Source: Cryptomeria japonica (lineage: Eukaryota; Streptophyta; Pinopsida; Cupressales; Cupressaceae). Taken from it: a DNA stretch of 64,000 nt. Positions 48,257 to 60,580 of the stretch are shown piece by piece. The notes under the pieces are model-generated. The model had not been told where the DNA came from and ran no database searches. It worked only from the letters and a program-made list of their open reading frames with translations. The stretch is taken from NCBI RefSeq assembly GCF_030272615.1, contig NC_081407.1, forward strand, positions 149,667,744-149,731,743, read 5' to 3'. The translations under genes were made by a program, and so were the position numbers. Within the stretch, counting starts at the first letter, position 1. Every line of letters starts with the position of its first letter.

Positions 48257-48672
48257 AGAGAGAGGAGGGAGTGAGGAAGAAATCGAGGGAAAGAGGTGAG
48301 AGAGGGAATTAGATGGGTGTAAGGATGAAGAGGGAGATAGATCGAGGGATAGGAGAATAAGGGAATTGTGAGAGCTAGAGAGGGGAGGGACAAAGAAGAG
48401 TATGCATCTATTCCAAATTTGGCACACACCAAATAGGTAGAGTGCCAAATGTGTACATAGAAACCCCCATCTCACCTCTTCCTTCTTTATCTCCCTTCCC
48501 TCATAGTTCCATCTCTCTCTATGAACTAGATCTCATATTCTCTCTCTCCCCTTACCTCTCCTCGAGCTCTTCATTCTTATAGATACATACTCTTCTTTGT
48601 CCCTCCCATTTCTAGCTCTCACAATTCCCTTATTCTCCTATCCCCCGAGCTATCTCCCTCTTCATCCTTATT
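48257..48672. repeat. Inverted repeat of AG/CT-rich DNA
   Basis: 48318-48412 and 48580-48672 are near-perfect reverse complements (both contain, on one strand, CTCACAATTCCCTTATTCTC). They are separated by about 165 bp, so the region can form a stem of about 95 bp. Confidence 0.8.
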
Positions 48673-48800
48673 TGGCATGCGCCAAATGTGGAATATGGAC
48701 CACATTTGGTGTGCGCCAAATGGAATATCCATTCATCACATTTGGCGACCACCAAATGGCCCGCTTTGGGAAACACCAAACCTATGGTTTGGATTTGCCT
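48670..48800. repeat. TTTGGC/GCCAAA palindrome cluster, right of the satellite
   Basis: ATTTGGCATGCGCCAAAT, ATTTGGTGTGCGCCAAAT and ATTTGGCGACCACCAAAT follow each other. They resemble the palindromes at 23235-23500 on the other side of the satellite. Confidence 0.75.
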
Positions 48801-48839
48801 TGGGCATCCAACCCAAAGGTTTGGATGACCATTTCAGGC

Positions 48840-49643
48840 TAGAGACGTGTTTTTGTTAGAACATTGAAAATTTTGACATATTTTTGGTCGTGCTCTCCAT
48901 TAGGTTTGCACGTGTTTCAATGAAGTTAAAAAAAATACCATGGTAAACTTGAGTTCCCTCTTAGCTATCCAAAAATGTAATTTATTTCAAATTTTGATTT
49001 CGTTAAATCTTTCATCTATAATTTCTTTTGTTAGTGTGTCCGTTTTTTGTCAAAAACTAACATGCACTATTTTGGGTATAGATTTTTACACGTTCATCAT
49101 ATTTTGAAAAAAATTACATTTTTAGAAACTAGTCTCCATTCTACACAATTTAAAAAAGAAATTTTAATTTTTTATTTTTTTTCAATGATTTTAGGGGGGA
49201 GCACGCTCAAATTTATGTTTTTCAGGATGTGTCCACTTCAAAAATTAGTAAAAAATCATATACTCATTAAAAAATTAGCTAAAAATTCTGGCATAAACTA
49301 CAAGGTGTTAGCTAATTTCTCATCAAAGCGATTTTAAAAATTCAAAAAAGAAGTTTACATTTTGGGGGGCCACAACAAACGTTATGTTATGTTTTTTGCA
49401 TAAAAATAGGACCACTTTTTGTGGCCTCCCTTTTTGAAGCCCTTAATCTTCACCATTTTCAAAAAACTTTAGTAGTTTAGAAAGTAGACTCGAAGCACTC
49501 TGACTCTTGTTCTTGTTGCATCTTCAAATTTGGAGTGTAACTATCTTCAATTTGTCGTTGAAATTCACACTTTGCTGATTTCAGGAAAAAAAAAGTGGCA
49601 TCTTAAGACCCCCTTTTGGTACCACAACTTGGTGCACATACCC
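48840..49643 (+). other. Right terminal region of element B
   Basis: AT-rich, no gene. It aligns along its length with 51640-52463, the right end of element A. Conserved blocks include TTATGTTATGTTTTTT and CTGATTTCAG followed by an A-run just before the TIR. The right TIR is 49611-49643. Confidence 0.75.
49611..49643 (-). repeat. Right TIR of element B
   Basis: Reverse complement GGGTATGTGCACCAAGTTGT and on, followed by target duplication ACCT at 49644-49647. Confidence 0.85.
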
Positions 49644-49647
49644 ACCT

Positions 49648-50051
49648 CTAATGACACCTAAGGGGTCATATAGTGGGATAATAAAATGATATATTAAATT
49701 TAAAGTTATGAATAGAACATCATACAATAGAACATCAGTAGTTTAGTTTTGATATAGCTAAGCTAGACCATTGTCAGCATAAGAGAGACTTGAAGCAATC
49801 AAACAATGAGGCTTCACTAAAAAGAAAGTGTAAGAGCATGACCTAACCCTAAGAGTACTGCCTAAGTTCTAAAACATATGATGTTATTAAATTTGCAAGA
49901 TTATAAGATTGATCTCGATTGTGACTATAGGAATTACAGAAGAAGAGAAAGAGGGAGGGAGAGAAGAAGAGAAAGAGGGGTGGGGTATGGAGGAAGAGAT
50001 AAGGGGAGAGAGCGAGAGAGAGAGAGAGAGAGAGGAATTGGGTATGGAAGA

Positions 50052-50120
<69 letters not shown>

Positions 50121-50690
50121 GGGGGGGAGAGGAAGATAGATCGAATCCAGGACACAATATGACCCCTAACAACATCTAAGGACACCAAATAGTATCCTAA
50201 GGGGTCATAGAACACCATATGACCCTTTAGAACACCATATGGTGTTGTTATGGGTGATTGGTGTCCTGAGGGGCCATATGGAATCATATGACCCCTTAGG
50301 ACACCATATGGTGTTGTTATGGGTCATATGGTGTCTTAAGGGGTCATATGGTGTTCTAAGGGGTCATAGAACACCATATGACCTCTTAGGATACAATACG
50401 ACCTCTAATGACACCTAAGGGGTCATATGGTGGGCTAATAAAATGATATATTAAATTTAAAGTTATAAATAGAACATCATACAATAGAACATGAGTATTT
50501 TAGTTTTGATATAGCTAAGTTAGACCATTGTCAGCATAAGAGAGACTCCAAGCGAACAAACAACAAGGCTTCACTAAAAAGAAAGTGTAAGAGCGTGACC
50601 TAACCCTAAGAGTACTGCCTAAGTTCTAAAACATATGATGCTATTAAATTTGCAAGGTTATAGGACTGATCTCAATTGTGACTATGGGAA
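49648..50690. repeat. Satellite block of element A, right of the element B insertion
   Basis: Two copies of the 280-bp AT-rich module (49660-49930 and 50410-50690), one AG tract (49940-50130) and GGTCATATGG units form a higher-order repeat of about 750-850 bp with 5930-6953. 50389-50420 is a second intact version of the element B target site. Confidence 0.85.
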
Positions 50691-51070
50691 TTGCACGCCT
50701 GATTTCTTTCATGGGTATGTACCGTTCCAAGCTGTTTGATGAGTGATGATCATCATATACTACTACTGCCATGAATACAACAAACTTTAATTTCTTTAGG
50801 TGACAGGCGTTGTGTAACAACATGGGAACTCTTGCATACCCACCACTATCATTCTTGAGGACATCATATGTGTTACTCTCCCTCTTTCTCTTCCTATCAG
50901 TTGTTTCCTTCTGAACAACATATTGCAAGTACTCTGACTCATCATGTTGATTTGTTGACACTATTTTCCACATCTTCTCTGCTCATTGAAAATACATTCG
51001 AGAAGAATATTGCTGCAGGTTTCCTTGTTTGTCATGGTAATGCACCCATGGTTCAATTTTAAACCCTATT
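50659..51070 (-). pseudogene. Unrecognised coding fragment in element A
   Basis: The - strand frame runs from about 51064 through WVHYHDKQGNLQQYSSRMYF, an in-frame TGA (50983-50985), EKMWKIVSTNQHDESEYLQY, a basic KRKRES segment and GYARVPMLLHNACHLKKLKF. Near 50690 it passes into the satellite module, which replaces the 3' end. Composition is protein-like and unlike the neighbouring repeats. I do not recognise the family. It could be a remnant of a third transposon gene or a captured host fragment. Confidence 0.5.
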
Positions 51071-51189
51071 CCTCCTATTCAATATACGGACACAAATCCA
51101 TCAATCAATTTTCTTAGGAGAGCATACATGATAAAAATCAAAGAGGAAGTTGCAGACAAGAAATAAATTCCCTTACTTCTATAGAACTG

Positions 51190-51281
51190 CAGTGGTGTAT
51201 GGAGGAAGGGAGGGAGAGAAGAAGAGAAAGAGGGATGGGGTATGGAGGAAGGGAGAAGAGGAGAGAGGGATGGGGTATGGA

Positions 51282-51345
<64 letters not shown>

Positions 51346-51480
51346 CACCTTGTATGCGTTTGAGAGGGGGAGACAATACACTTATATGTGTATATCTATA
51401 CTTAATATATTATATATTATTATATACATATATATATATTATATATTATATGTATATACACATTATATATACAATATCTT
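51190..51480. repeat. AG microsatellite and TA-rich repeat
   Basis: (GA)n with GGGTATGGAGGAAG units (51195-51345), followed by a TA-rich stretch (51395-51480). Confidence 0.9.
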
Positions 51481-51529
51481 ATTATACAATAGGGCATATG
51501 CGTTGTTTATAGTAAAAAGAGCGAGTACA

Positions 51530-52463
51530 TGCTTCTTACACCATAAGTACCCCATGCACGCTTTTTAAACCATAAGTACCCCATATGTGCTTTTGACTAT
51601 TTAGGCTTGGAAATAGGCCTGGATGACAAAGCTATGGTTCGGAAGTTTGATTTCCCTCCATTTCTCTCATTTTTGACGTGTTTTATTTTATCAACTTGGT
51701 TTATCGACTTTGTCATCATCAGGTTTACACTTCATCAAGTGGGTATTTCTAAAATTTCCACCATATTTTCACCCATCTTCTGAGCTTTCTAACTGTATAA
51801 TTTTTTTTCAATTTGAACAACAATAACATATAACTATTGAATTTCTTTTACCAGTGTCTCTACAGTTCTCATAGACATAGGTGCACCATTTTTTTAATAA
51901 CTTTTGATATACTTATCTAATTTTTAAAAAAATTATATATTATTGTAGTGCACTTGATTCTTTACAATTTAAAAAAAAATTGTGTTTTCGATTTGTTAAG
52001 TGCAACTTATTCTTCATGCACAAACAAGTACCTAATTTTTTAGGATGTTCTTGATTGGAAAAATTGTTAAAAAAAAAACACTAAACAAAAAATTACAAAA
52101 AAATACAGATCTTCTAGTGCTCACTCTTAACTATCGTTTTGTCAAAGGATTTGTCAAAATACTAAATCTAACTATGATGTTTTTGATGCGCACGTCAGAC
52201 ACTATGTTATGTTTTTTAGACAAAATCAGGGTCTCTTTTTCGTGCGTGAAGGATTTGACCCCCTTAATTTTATCCAATTTTGAAAAAAATTAGTAGTTTG
52301 GAAACTAGATTTAGAGTACTACAATATTTTTTCTTTGATTATCTTCATATCTTGAGTGGATGACTTTCAAATTTTGCCTCCAAGTTCAAGTTCACCTGAT
52401 TTCAGAAAAAAAAAGTGTCCACTTATACCCCCCTTTTTTACCACCATCTTTGTGCACTTACCC
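51530..52463 (+). other. Right terminal region of element A
   Basis: Begins with TACCCCATGCACGC-type words and then aligns with 48840-49643. It ends in a TIR-like sequence whose reverse complement is GGGTAAGTGCACAAAGATGG. The next 4 bp are ATAT. No gene is seen. Confidence 0.7.
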
Positions 52464-53160
52464 ATATATTTAATTTTATTAACATATTTATTTCTAATGA
52501 ATGTAGGTTCTTCATTGAACAATAAGGTCTTTGTGGCACAAATAGAAAAATAGCAAATTAGAGAAAGAAATTTGTAAAAAAATATATTTTCCCTAGGTAT
52601 TGATATTCTCATTTTAACACAAAATGAAGACGTTAATTCAAATGCATTAAAAAAAAGCTATCCATAACATCATAGAACTCTGTCGAAATTACAATTCCTT
52701 TGACTTTAAAAAATTCACTAAAAAAACATATGCAACAAAAAATTATGAAAAAATATCCATATACTATATATTGGTGTGACAATTCTATATTTTAAAAATT
52801 AGAATTTTATTCTTTCTATAAAAGAATTGTATGCATGACATTATAAATGTCCCTTCTGAAAAATGTTGATTACTATAAAAAATAAATTATTATAAGTTCT
52901 GTAAAAATATGGATAATTTATTTCTAATTATTTTTAAATATACATATATTTGGAATCTACACAAATAATATCACAAATCAGTAATTTTCTTCATCTTTAA
53001 ATTCTTAATGGTTTAGCTACTATAAGTCTTAGAAAGTGAAGATCTAATGCAAAATATTGATTTCAATGTCAAGTTTAGCCAAAAAGTGTAACCCAGGATT
53101 GTAGGATCACCCTATTAGAAGTAATGACATGTGGTCTTCTATGATTCTTCCTACCAATTT
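52464..53160. other. AT-rich flank, nothing recognised
   Basis: About 700 bp of AT-rich DNA without supported genes or repeats. Confidence 0.5.
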
Positions 53161-53164
53161 TTTG

Positions 53165-53170
53165 AGTATA

Positions 53171-53224
<54 letters not shown>

Positions 53225-53608
53225 CCCGTCCCCCCTTGCCTCTACTTTTATCTCCTTTCTATCCCCCCTCTACCTCTCTATCTCACTCTCTCATTTCTCT
53301 CCCAAAATCTAGACCTATCTCTACCTCTCTCACACATTCTTTACTCTCTACTCTCTATCTCCTTTCTCTCTACACACATCCCCACTCCCTACCTTCCTCT
53401 ATTTATATACATATACCTATATATCTCTATCTACATACCTTTCTCTCCCTCCCTACTAACCTCTCTCTCTCTATACTTTTATCTCCATTCTATCCCCTCT
53501 CTACCTCTCTATCTCACTTTGTCCCCTCTCCCAAAATCTAGAACTATGTCTCTACCTCTCTCTCACATCCTTAACTCTCTACTCTATATCTCCTCTCTCT
53601 CTACACAC

Positions 53609-53667
<59 letters not shown>

Positions 53668-54330
53668 CAACTTATCTTTCTCTAAATACATCTCTCTTTT
53701 ACCCTTTCTTTCTTTCTCCCTCTCACCCTCTCTCTCTCTCTCTCACACACTACCCCTCCTTCCTTGCCTCTCTAATTTTATCTCCCCTCTATCCCCTCTC
53801 TACCTCTCTATCTCACTCTCCTCTCTCTCCCAAAATCTAGACCTTTCTCTCTACCTCTCCCCCTCACTTCCTTAACTCTCTACTCTGTCTTCTTTTCTCT
53901 CTACACACCTCCCCTCACTCCATACCTACATATACTTCTTATTGTCTCCTCTGTCTCTCCAAAAATCTAGACTTATCTCTCTATATCTCTCTCTAACATC
54001 CCTAACTCTCTACTCTTTGTCAAGTCTCTATCTCTACACACCTCCCTTCACTCTCTACCTACCTATCTACCTATATTTCTCTACATGTACCTATCTCTCT
54101 CTACATATGTACCTTTCTCTCCTTCACTTCCAACTTCTCTTTCTCTACATACATCTATCTTCCACCCTCTCTCTTTCTCCCTACCACCCTCTCTCTCACA
54201 ACCTCTTCACCCCTCTCACTCTCTCTAATTATTTCTATCTCCCCTCTCCATCTCTTTCTATCCATCTATGTCCTTAATCACTCTCTTTATCTCCCCTTTC
54301 ATTTACTCTAACCACCTCTTCAATTTAATT
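53165..54330. repeat. CT-rich simple and minisatellite DNA, 1.2 kb
   Basis: Pure (CT)n at 53170-53222 and 53608-53665 stand in a degenerate CT-rich tandem repeat. Four copies of a longer unit share CCAAAATCTAGACCT-like words (near 53300, 53535, 53828 and 53958), AACTCTCTACTCT and CTCTACACACCTCC. The Ser/Leu/Pro frames here are compositional. Confidence 0.9.
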
Positions 54331-55455
54331 ATTTCCCCATTTGGAAGTATTCCCTTACGACATCGTTACACTTCTCTTAAAGAAGACATATTGATGCATT
54401 AATTGACCAAGATTCTACATTATCAAATCTTACACATTGTTTTCCATAGTTGCCCAATTATTTTCTTATTATTTATTAGGCCTAAATTAATCATTGTGTT
54501 ACTCCCAACCTATTTACTTTATTTTCCTACAAGTATTAAATAATGAATAACAAATTAGACAAAAAATAATTAACGACCAAAGAAAAACATGAAAATGCTA
54601 AAGAAAAATAGAGATTCTTGACTATTTTAATGTGATTTGCTAATTTTTATTTTGATTGTTGATACATTGCAATTGATGTGATTGACTCTAGATTTGATGA
54701 TGTAATTGATAATTAGGCAACAAAGGAAAGCTATTGTGGATTTTATGTTATCTCAATGAATCTTTGTTTGTGATTGGGCCTCATTATTGTGATTGCATAT
54801 TTCTTGCAAAGATAGGCCTTTTACCCATATTGACCTACAAGTCTTATTTGTCTAGACTTATACCAATGTACTTGAAATAAGGAATTATGCTAAAAAGTAT
54901 ACAAGGGGTTACTATGTGCAATTTAATATTTGTCAACTTCCTTGATAAGTAGTCAAGCCCCTTTGCTAATGATTAATAGATAATGATGCTATATGAAAAT
55001 ATGCATATTATATTCTTAGATGCTCTTGGAGTAAGATGATAATGCAGTTGAAGTATAAATGCTTTTAAAATAAGCCATGATAATACTTGATATTTATAAT
55101 GAGCGAGAAGATGCTCATGATACAAGCCTGTAGTTGCTCTACTTGAACTTTTTGACATGTATGAGAATGAACAAACCATTAGATTATAAAAGAGATGAAT
55201 AAAAATAAATAATTTTTTGATCATTTTTGAATAGATATTATAAATATATGTTAATCTTTAATCTGATATTCATTATTCAACTACAACTTACATTTCTAAT
55301 GATAAAAATATACAATATACTAATATTTACCTATATACAATCATATTAAATAAACCTTGATTACAATTTATGTTACTAATCCATCCTACTAGTCTTGATT
55401 TGGACAGAGAGAGATTTTCTTTAGTATTAGTAAAAATAACAAAATAGTCTGTATC
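54331..55455. other. AT-rich DNA, no gene seen
   Basis: No supported coding frame, RNA gene or repeat structure. Confidence 0.5.
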
Positions 55456-55620
55456 GGCTAGTCCTCGCTGGTGTAACGGTAGATTGAATGTGTTATATGC
55501 TGCACCCAAATGAATTCGACTTCAGCCACCAGGTATGAAAGGCGGTTAAATTAGAGGCAAAAGGCGTTACTCCCTAGTACCCTATTTTTTTTTCACCCGC
55601 TGCAAACTGAGTTAATTTCC
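55456..55620 (+). mobile_element. tRNA-derived SINE, copy 1
   Basis: A tRNA-like head GGCTAGTCCTCGCTGGTGTA contains AACGGTAGA and a degenerate B box (GAATTCGACTTCAG), then GCCACCAGG. The shared body GGCGTTACTCCCTAGTACCC, a T-run and CACCCGCTGCAAACTGAGTT follow. It aligns with the copies at 57610 and 59672. Confidence 0.7.
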
Positions 55621-57609
55621 AAAATATATGGTGGCTTCTCCCATCCCTTTCGTCTTCTTTTAATAGTTTTTATAGCATTTTGATTGGCTGTTATTTTCAA
55701 ATAAAAGTAAACTTATAATAGCCTACATAAAAGAGGAATAAATGAAGAAATAATATATTAATGTTGATCCTGCACAAAATTCAATTGTCAAGGTATATAC
55801 AATTTGGTGAATGTATAAGTTTAGTGTGATTTCAAAAACAAGTTATAGGTCAAATCATTAGGGATTGAATCTAAAGAATATAAGAATTAATTGATAGAAA
55901 TTTGTAACAAAGATATCTTGATATTTGTCTTCTCTATGTTATATGTATCAAGACAATGTTTACAGATAACTTGGGATATATTGTTGGATTGCTAAGGTGA
56001 AATTGTTCTATGTTCTCTAAGGGTTGTGTTCTATTGGTTAAAGAATTGAGTTCTCATTGTGGAGATCAAAGTTCAAATCCCAAAGGGACATCTAATATGG
56101 AATTCAAAGTTGTGACTCTTAGCCTTCCACAATTGGCTTCTAGGTGGTTTCTAATAAGTGGATTCTAATTTGTGACTTTTGGTCTTTCATAGGTTGATTC
56201 TAGTGTGGTTGCTCAAAATGAGCTAATGGTGGTTTCTAATAAGTGAATGATTGAAGACACGATGCATATAGACTTGTAGAAGGCCTATATGATTCTAATG
56301 CAAACTAATGCATAGACTTGTAGATGGCCAATATGATTCTAATGAAAACTAAATTTTATTATCCATTAGAAAATATAATTTTCTCTAGTGCTTTTTCTTT
56401 GTATTATTATATGGTTCTATGCAAATATACAAATTTTATTCTTAGATGGTCTTGGAGTAAAATGATGAGGCATGCCAACACTTGATATATATAATGCTAG
56501 AAGATGCACATGATATAATCTTTTAGTTGCTTAGATTGAGCTTATTGACATGCATGAGGAAGAGCCAATCATTAGATTCTAAAAGGGATGACTCAAAGTA
56601 GGATATTTTGAATATTGAAATTAGGTCAAACTAGTCATGATATGGTCTAACCAATAAGACAAAGTTACACATATGACATAGTCCTAAACAAGAAAAACAT
56701 ACAAGAAGTAATTGATCAAGTCACCATTAAAATTAAAAAATTATAATGAAATAATGAATATTAAATATCTCATATTAAAAATTGACATATATTTACAAAA
56801 TCTATAAAAAAAATTATAAAACTCTTAGATGCCATTACAATCTATGTTACTAATCCATCTTAATAGTCTTGATCTGGACAAATTGAGTTTTTCTTTAGCT
56901 TATTATGTCAAAGATTCAAAACCGGTGGCTAGAAAAGATTTTCAAAATCGTCAAGTTGGGTGGACCTAAACAATGCACAGAGATTATCGTCTCAATTACC
57001 AAATAGAAAACTATTTCAAAATACAAACTGTAAACTAACTACATATTTCTAATCTTTAATACAAACTGTAAACTAACTACATATTTCTAATCTATAGGCA
57101 GCGATCAGGAACTGCATACAAACATACAAAACAGAGTTTCTCAAACTACAAACACATGCTCACTTGGAGCTATACAGGGCGATCAGACGCAATCTCTGCT
57201 CAACTGATTAACCACACACTGACACCTACAGGCTGCTGCTGTGAAATTCTTTGCACTCACTCTGGAGCTGCACTTCTTCTCTGCTGATGAACTCTAAACT
57301 TTGCAACCGTAGTGACTGGAGAACATTCTCTCCTTTTGTCTCCATGTCGTCCACTCAAAATTCCCCCCAAGTTCAAAATTCAAAAGTTCAACTACCACAT
57401 TAACTTAACTTCTCTGCTTTTCACGTCAATAGCTGTTGGGATGGAAATCCCAATGCCAATCCCCTCCAGGTTGTTCTGCTGTAGTTCTCCTGATTGGTAG
57501 GTGGAGAGATACGTTGGGGGTAGACCTGTAGGCTCAGGGCAACATTAAAATTTCAACATATTAGTCCACCGTAGTGATAATCTATGTAATAACAGTGAAA
57601 ATATATTTT
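55621..57609. other. AT-rich DNA between SINE copies
   Basis: No gene seen. Contains a two-copy 38-bp tandem repeat at 57021-57096. The stretch 57100-57560 is less AT-rich and may be an old element, but no domain is visible. Confidence 0.5.
57021..57096. repeat. Two-copy 38-bp tandem repeat
   Basis: ATACAAACTGTAAACTAACT and the following 18 bp occur twice with almost no change, an apparently recent duplication. Confidence 0.9.
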
Positions 57610-57780
57610 GGCTGGTCCGTGTGTTGTAACGGTGGATAGCAACAATATCTGCTATACCAACACGGGTTCGAATCTAGCCACCAGGAAGGAGAAGAAAGAA
57701 GCATACAAGGCGGTACTCTCTAGTACCCCATCTTTTTCCCTCACCCGCGTCAAATTGAGTTTTTTTGTTTCTTTCTGTAT
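57610..57780 (+). mobile_element. tRNA-derived SINE, copy 2 (best preserved head)
   Basis: The head GGCTGGTCCGTGTGTTGTAA, then CGGTGGATAGC, carries a consensus B box GGTTCGAATCTAGCC ending CCACCAGG, as in a tRNA. The body AAGGCGGTACTCTCTAGTAC, a T-run and CACCCGCGTCAAATTGAG match copy 1. Confidence 0.75.
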
Positions 57781-59544
57781 GATACATCTGAGGATTAGCT
57801 ATTATTCTCAAATAATAGTAAACTTCATTTTGATGCCCTATATCAATTTATTCATGGGTTCAATTTATCCATGGAGCCCCTATACAGGCAAAGGGTACGA
57901 ATATCTCTTCCCTAACTTATTTGATGATACAAAAGTGAGATTGCTCCAAGTCTATTTGGTACATCATATTTGGTATATCAAGGCTTATATGTTGGGAAAA
58001 CACAGAGTTCTTAGCCCGCCCTATGTATTTTCTAGGCACCATATGCCATGCCATTAATACAGTATGGACTTAGTAAATGCAGATAAATCTACCCTACAGC
58101 GATCAATAAATGCAAATTATTTTGAAGGTGAATATTTGATTTGGTTTGATCACTGCTTCAACCTCTTCGCCACATACATTGTCTATAAGTAGATTGCATA
58201 ATTTGTTTCATTGTCAAATTGTTTTCTTTCTATCCCCAAAGCCTTTTGATTAAACAATCTATTCCACTTTTAAGATAACATTTCTTCACATATGCTATGC
58301 AAAATTTAATTTCAAATAGCAAAAAGTTTTGCAAACGAATTCCAAGAGCAGTCTGTAATCACAACCTAAAGCACATCATAACAGTAGTCGTTACAGAAGG
58401 TTGAGCCACCACGAGCATTTCAGTCACGTTGCCAACCCCAAATACTTTTTGAAGATAGGGGAACTTCTGATGCTCATGTCTACAGCCTATCTTTTACAAA
58501 ATAAAAACCATGGTCTTTTGCCTAAAACAAAATTAAGAATACCCATTTGTGTCAACCATAAATCTTTTCATTCAAAAATATTTTTTCTGGTGTACGACTA
58601 TACAAAAGCTGTAGTTTTGAATTGTCTATTAATGCATCCAGATTACTCAGTTTAAAAATTATAAATTTGAAAGTGTAGATTCTAGGGGAAGAGCACCAAT
58701 AGATAACATAGTTCTCATAACTGATTTCACAGCGTACATCTTACTATCCAGAAGCCAGATCAATAGCTATAAGCAGTTAAGTGCATACTAAGAGAACTAA
58801 AAAAAAAATCAAAATCCGATGTACCGTTTAAAATCTGTGGATACCCAAAATTAACTATGACAACTACTAATGCTCTTCCCCTATATAAATATTTTTTCTT
58901 ACTTTTAAACTTTATGATCACTCTCAATCCCTACTCTCAATCCCTACTACTATCCTAATAACTTCACAAAATCATCAAAGCTACAGGAAACAACTACCCT
59001 ACCACCAATAGTTATACTCTTCATTAATGCTCAGAGGTGTGAGTCGAATTCATTACTGAGAATCTCGTAACAAACAAAAGAAAGCTCTTGCCTGTTTAAA
59101 ACAATTGTCCATAGATACCAGTGCCAAATAAGTCTTAAGAATCTTTAATGCCTTATACAAAGCTCTGATATCCATCAGCAAATCGTCTTCAACCAATTCT
59201 TAATGAGATGAGATTTCATTCTTATAAGCAAGTGGGCAATCCTTTCAAATACTTATAGACAGGCCATTAAATATACACTTTAGGCATGAAGAGGACTGAA
59301 CGAGTTTGATTGGAAAAATACCCCCAGCAGAGAAGTGCCCGAAAATGACACAAATTCTAAGAAATAACATTAAATCTTGAAACGGGATGAAGTTAGCACT
59401 GATTTGACTGAAGAAAATCCTCCAAACTTGCTCATCAATGGTGAAAACAAAATCATGAAAACTTAATGAAGCAAAGTTATAAATAGTGTGAATGTTGTGA
59501 ATAGCGTAGATGTTAAGATTGCTTTTACGTTTTCTAAATTATGA
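57781..59544. other. AT-rich DNA, no gene seen
   Basis: No supported frame or recognised repeat. Confidence 0.5.
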
Positions 59545-59672
59545 AAAAGTGGTGGGGTACTAGAAAGTACCGCCTTTCATTTTGCATCTCTGCTTCCTCT
59601 CTGGCGAGTCGAACTCATGCAACCTCGTTTCTTTAACGTAACTAAATGCCACGGTGCTGCATAGGACAAGCC
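59545..59672 (-). mobile_element. tRNA-derived SINE, copy 3
   Basis: On the - strand GGCTTGTCCTATGCAGCACC begins the head, GAGTTCGACTCGCCAGAG is the B-box end, and GAAAGGCGGTACTTTCTAGT with ACCCCACCAC is the shared body. Confidence 0.7.
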
Positions 59673-60204
59673 AATGTTTTTTTGTGAGTGTTCTATAACA
59701 TTAGATTTCTATCGTGTTCCATTCTATCTGTCTTAGTGTAAGTGTAAATTAGTTCTGTGGTTGCACTTGCACTGCTATTATCACTCTACTCCGTGAAAAC
59801 AGGGAGATACGTTATTGGGTCTGCTTTGAATGTATTTTCATGTGATTAGTGTTAGGGTTTTGAAATATTACTATGCTAATTTTGGAATAGATGCAGCATT
59901 ATACTTTTGGTTTTGTGTTGTCAGAAGTTTTTAGAACTAAGGATGGATTCTGCGAAAGAACATGAGAAGGGCTTGGATCTCTTTGCTATGAATTCTTGAA
60001 TAGCTTTTCATGACAGATAAATGTTAAAATTGGATCAAGATTGAAGATTTATTTCTCAACATAAGTGAAACATCTTTGTAACCTAATCATTCACTCAAGA
60101 TAAATTATGGCGTAGCGTGTATTTTTTTGTTGTTTATTTTTTGAAAGGTTTCTTAGGTTTAGGTATATCTTGTGTTCGTGTGTATATGTTTTGCTTTATT
60201 TTGA
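59673..60204. other. AT-rich DNA, nothing recognised
   Basis: No supported feature between SINE copy 3 and the dispersed repeat. Confidence 0.5.
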
Positions 60205-60580
60205 TGCATTATTTACATTTTGGATTTGCTTTAAAATATTGTAATATTATCATTCATGAAACATATTGGATTACATTACTATGAAATTAATAATTAATCT
60301 AAAGGAGGAACTCATTCTCATTCATATCATGCATACTTTAAACCAATTTCACATCATCCTCCATAGAATATGGATAGAATAATATCTAATGGACACTTAA
60401 AAAATGTTCGATGGTCTTCATATATCCACAAAAGATAAACTTGGCCCTTGGTGATCAAAACTCCAAAATGGATTGAGTATTTCTATCATAATGAAGTCTT
60501 TATAGAGAATACACCAAATAAAATAAGAGAGATTTGACTCAAGAATGACATTCTAGATAGCTTGAAACATCTTGTATGAA
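60205..60580. repeat. Dispersed repeat, copy 2
   Basis: Aligns in the same orientation with 1-600 minus the MITE. It gives the unoccupied state of the MITE site near 60475-60485. Confidence 0.75.

Larger units (their letters stand above)
6954..49643 (+). mobile_element. Element B: giant TIR DNA transposon (42.7 kb with nested insertions)
   Basis: The left end is AGGTATATGCACGAAGTTGT. The reverse complement of the right end is GGGTATGTGCACCAAGTTGT. Over 33 bp I count 29 matches. Both sides are flanked by ACCT (6950-6953 and 49644-49647). The joined flanks reproduce an empty site seen twice nearby (6107-6140 and 50389-50420). Subtracting the nested hAT element and two Copia-type elements leaves about 17.5 kb. 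That core contains an accessory gene (+), a 359-bp tandem array, a DDE transposase (-), a 90-bp satellite array and simple repeats. A 4-bp duplication with a DDE transposase would fit the Sola superfamily, but I cannot confirm this. Confidence 0.85.

Noticed and set aside
53129-54277. Ser/Leu-rich frames in CT-rich DNA
   Set aside because: Simple-sequence artefact.
55456-57690. Functional tRNA genes
   Set aside because: A B box is present but the heads lack a full cloverleaf and are followed by a shared SINE body.
57608-58057. 149-codon frame overlapping SINE copy 2
   Set aside because: It starts within the tRNA-like head and runs through SINE body and flank. Chance frame.
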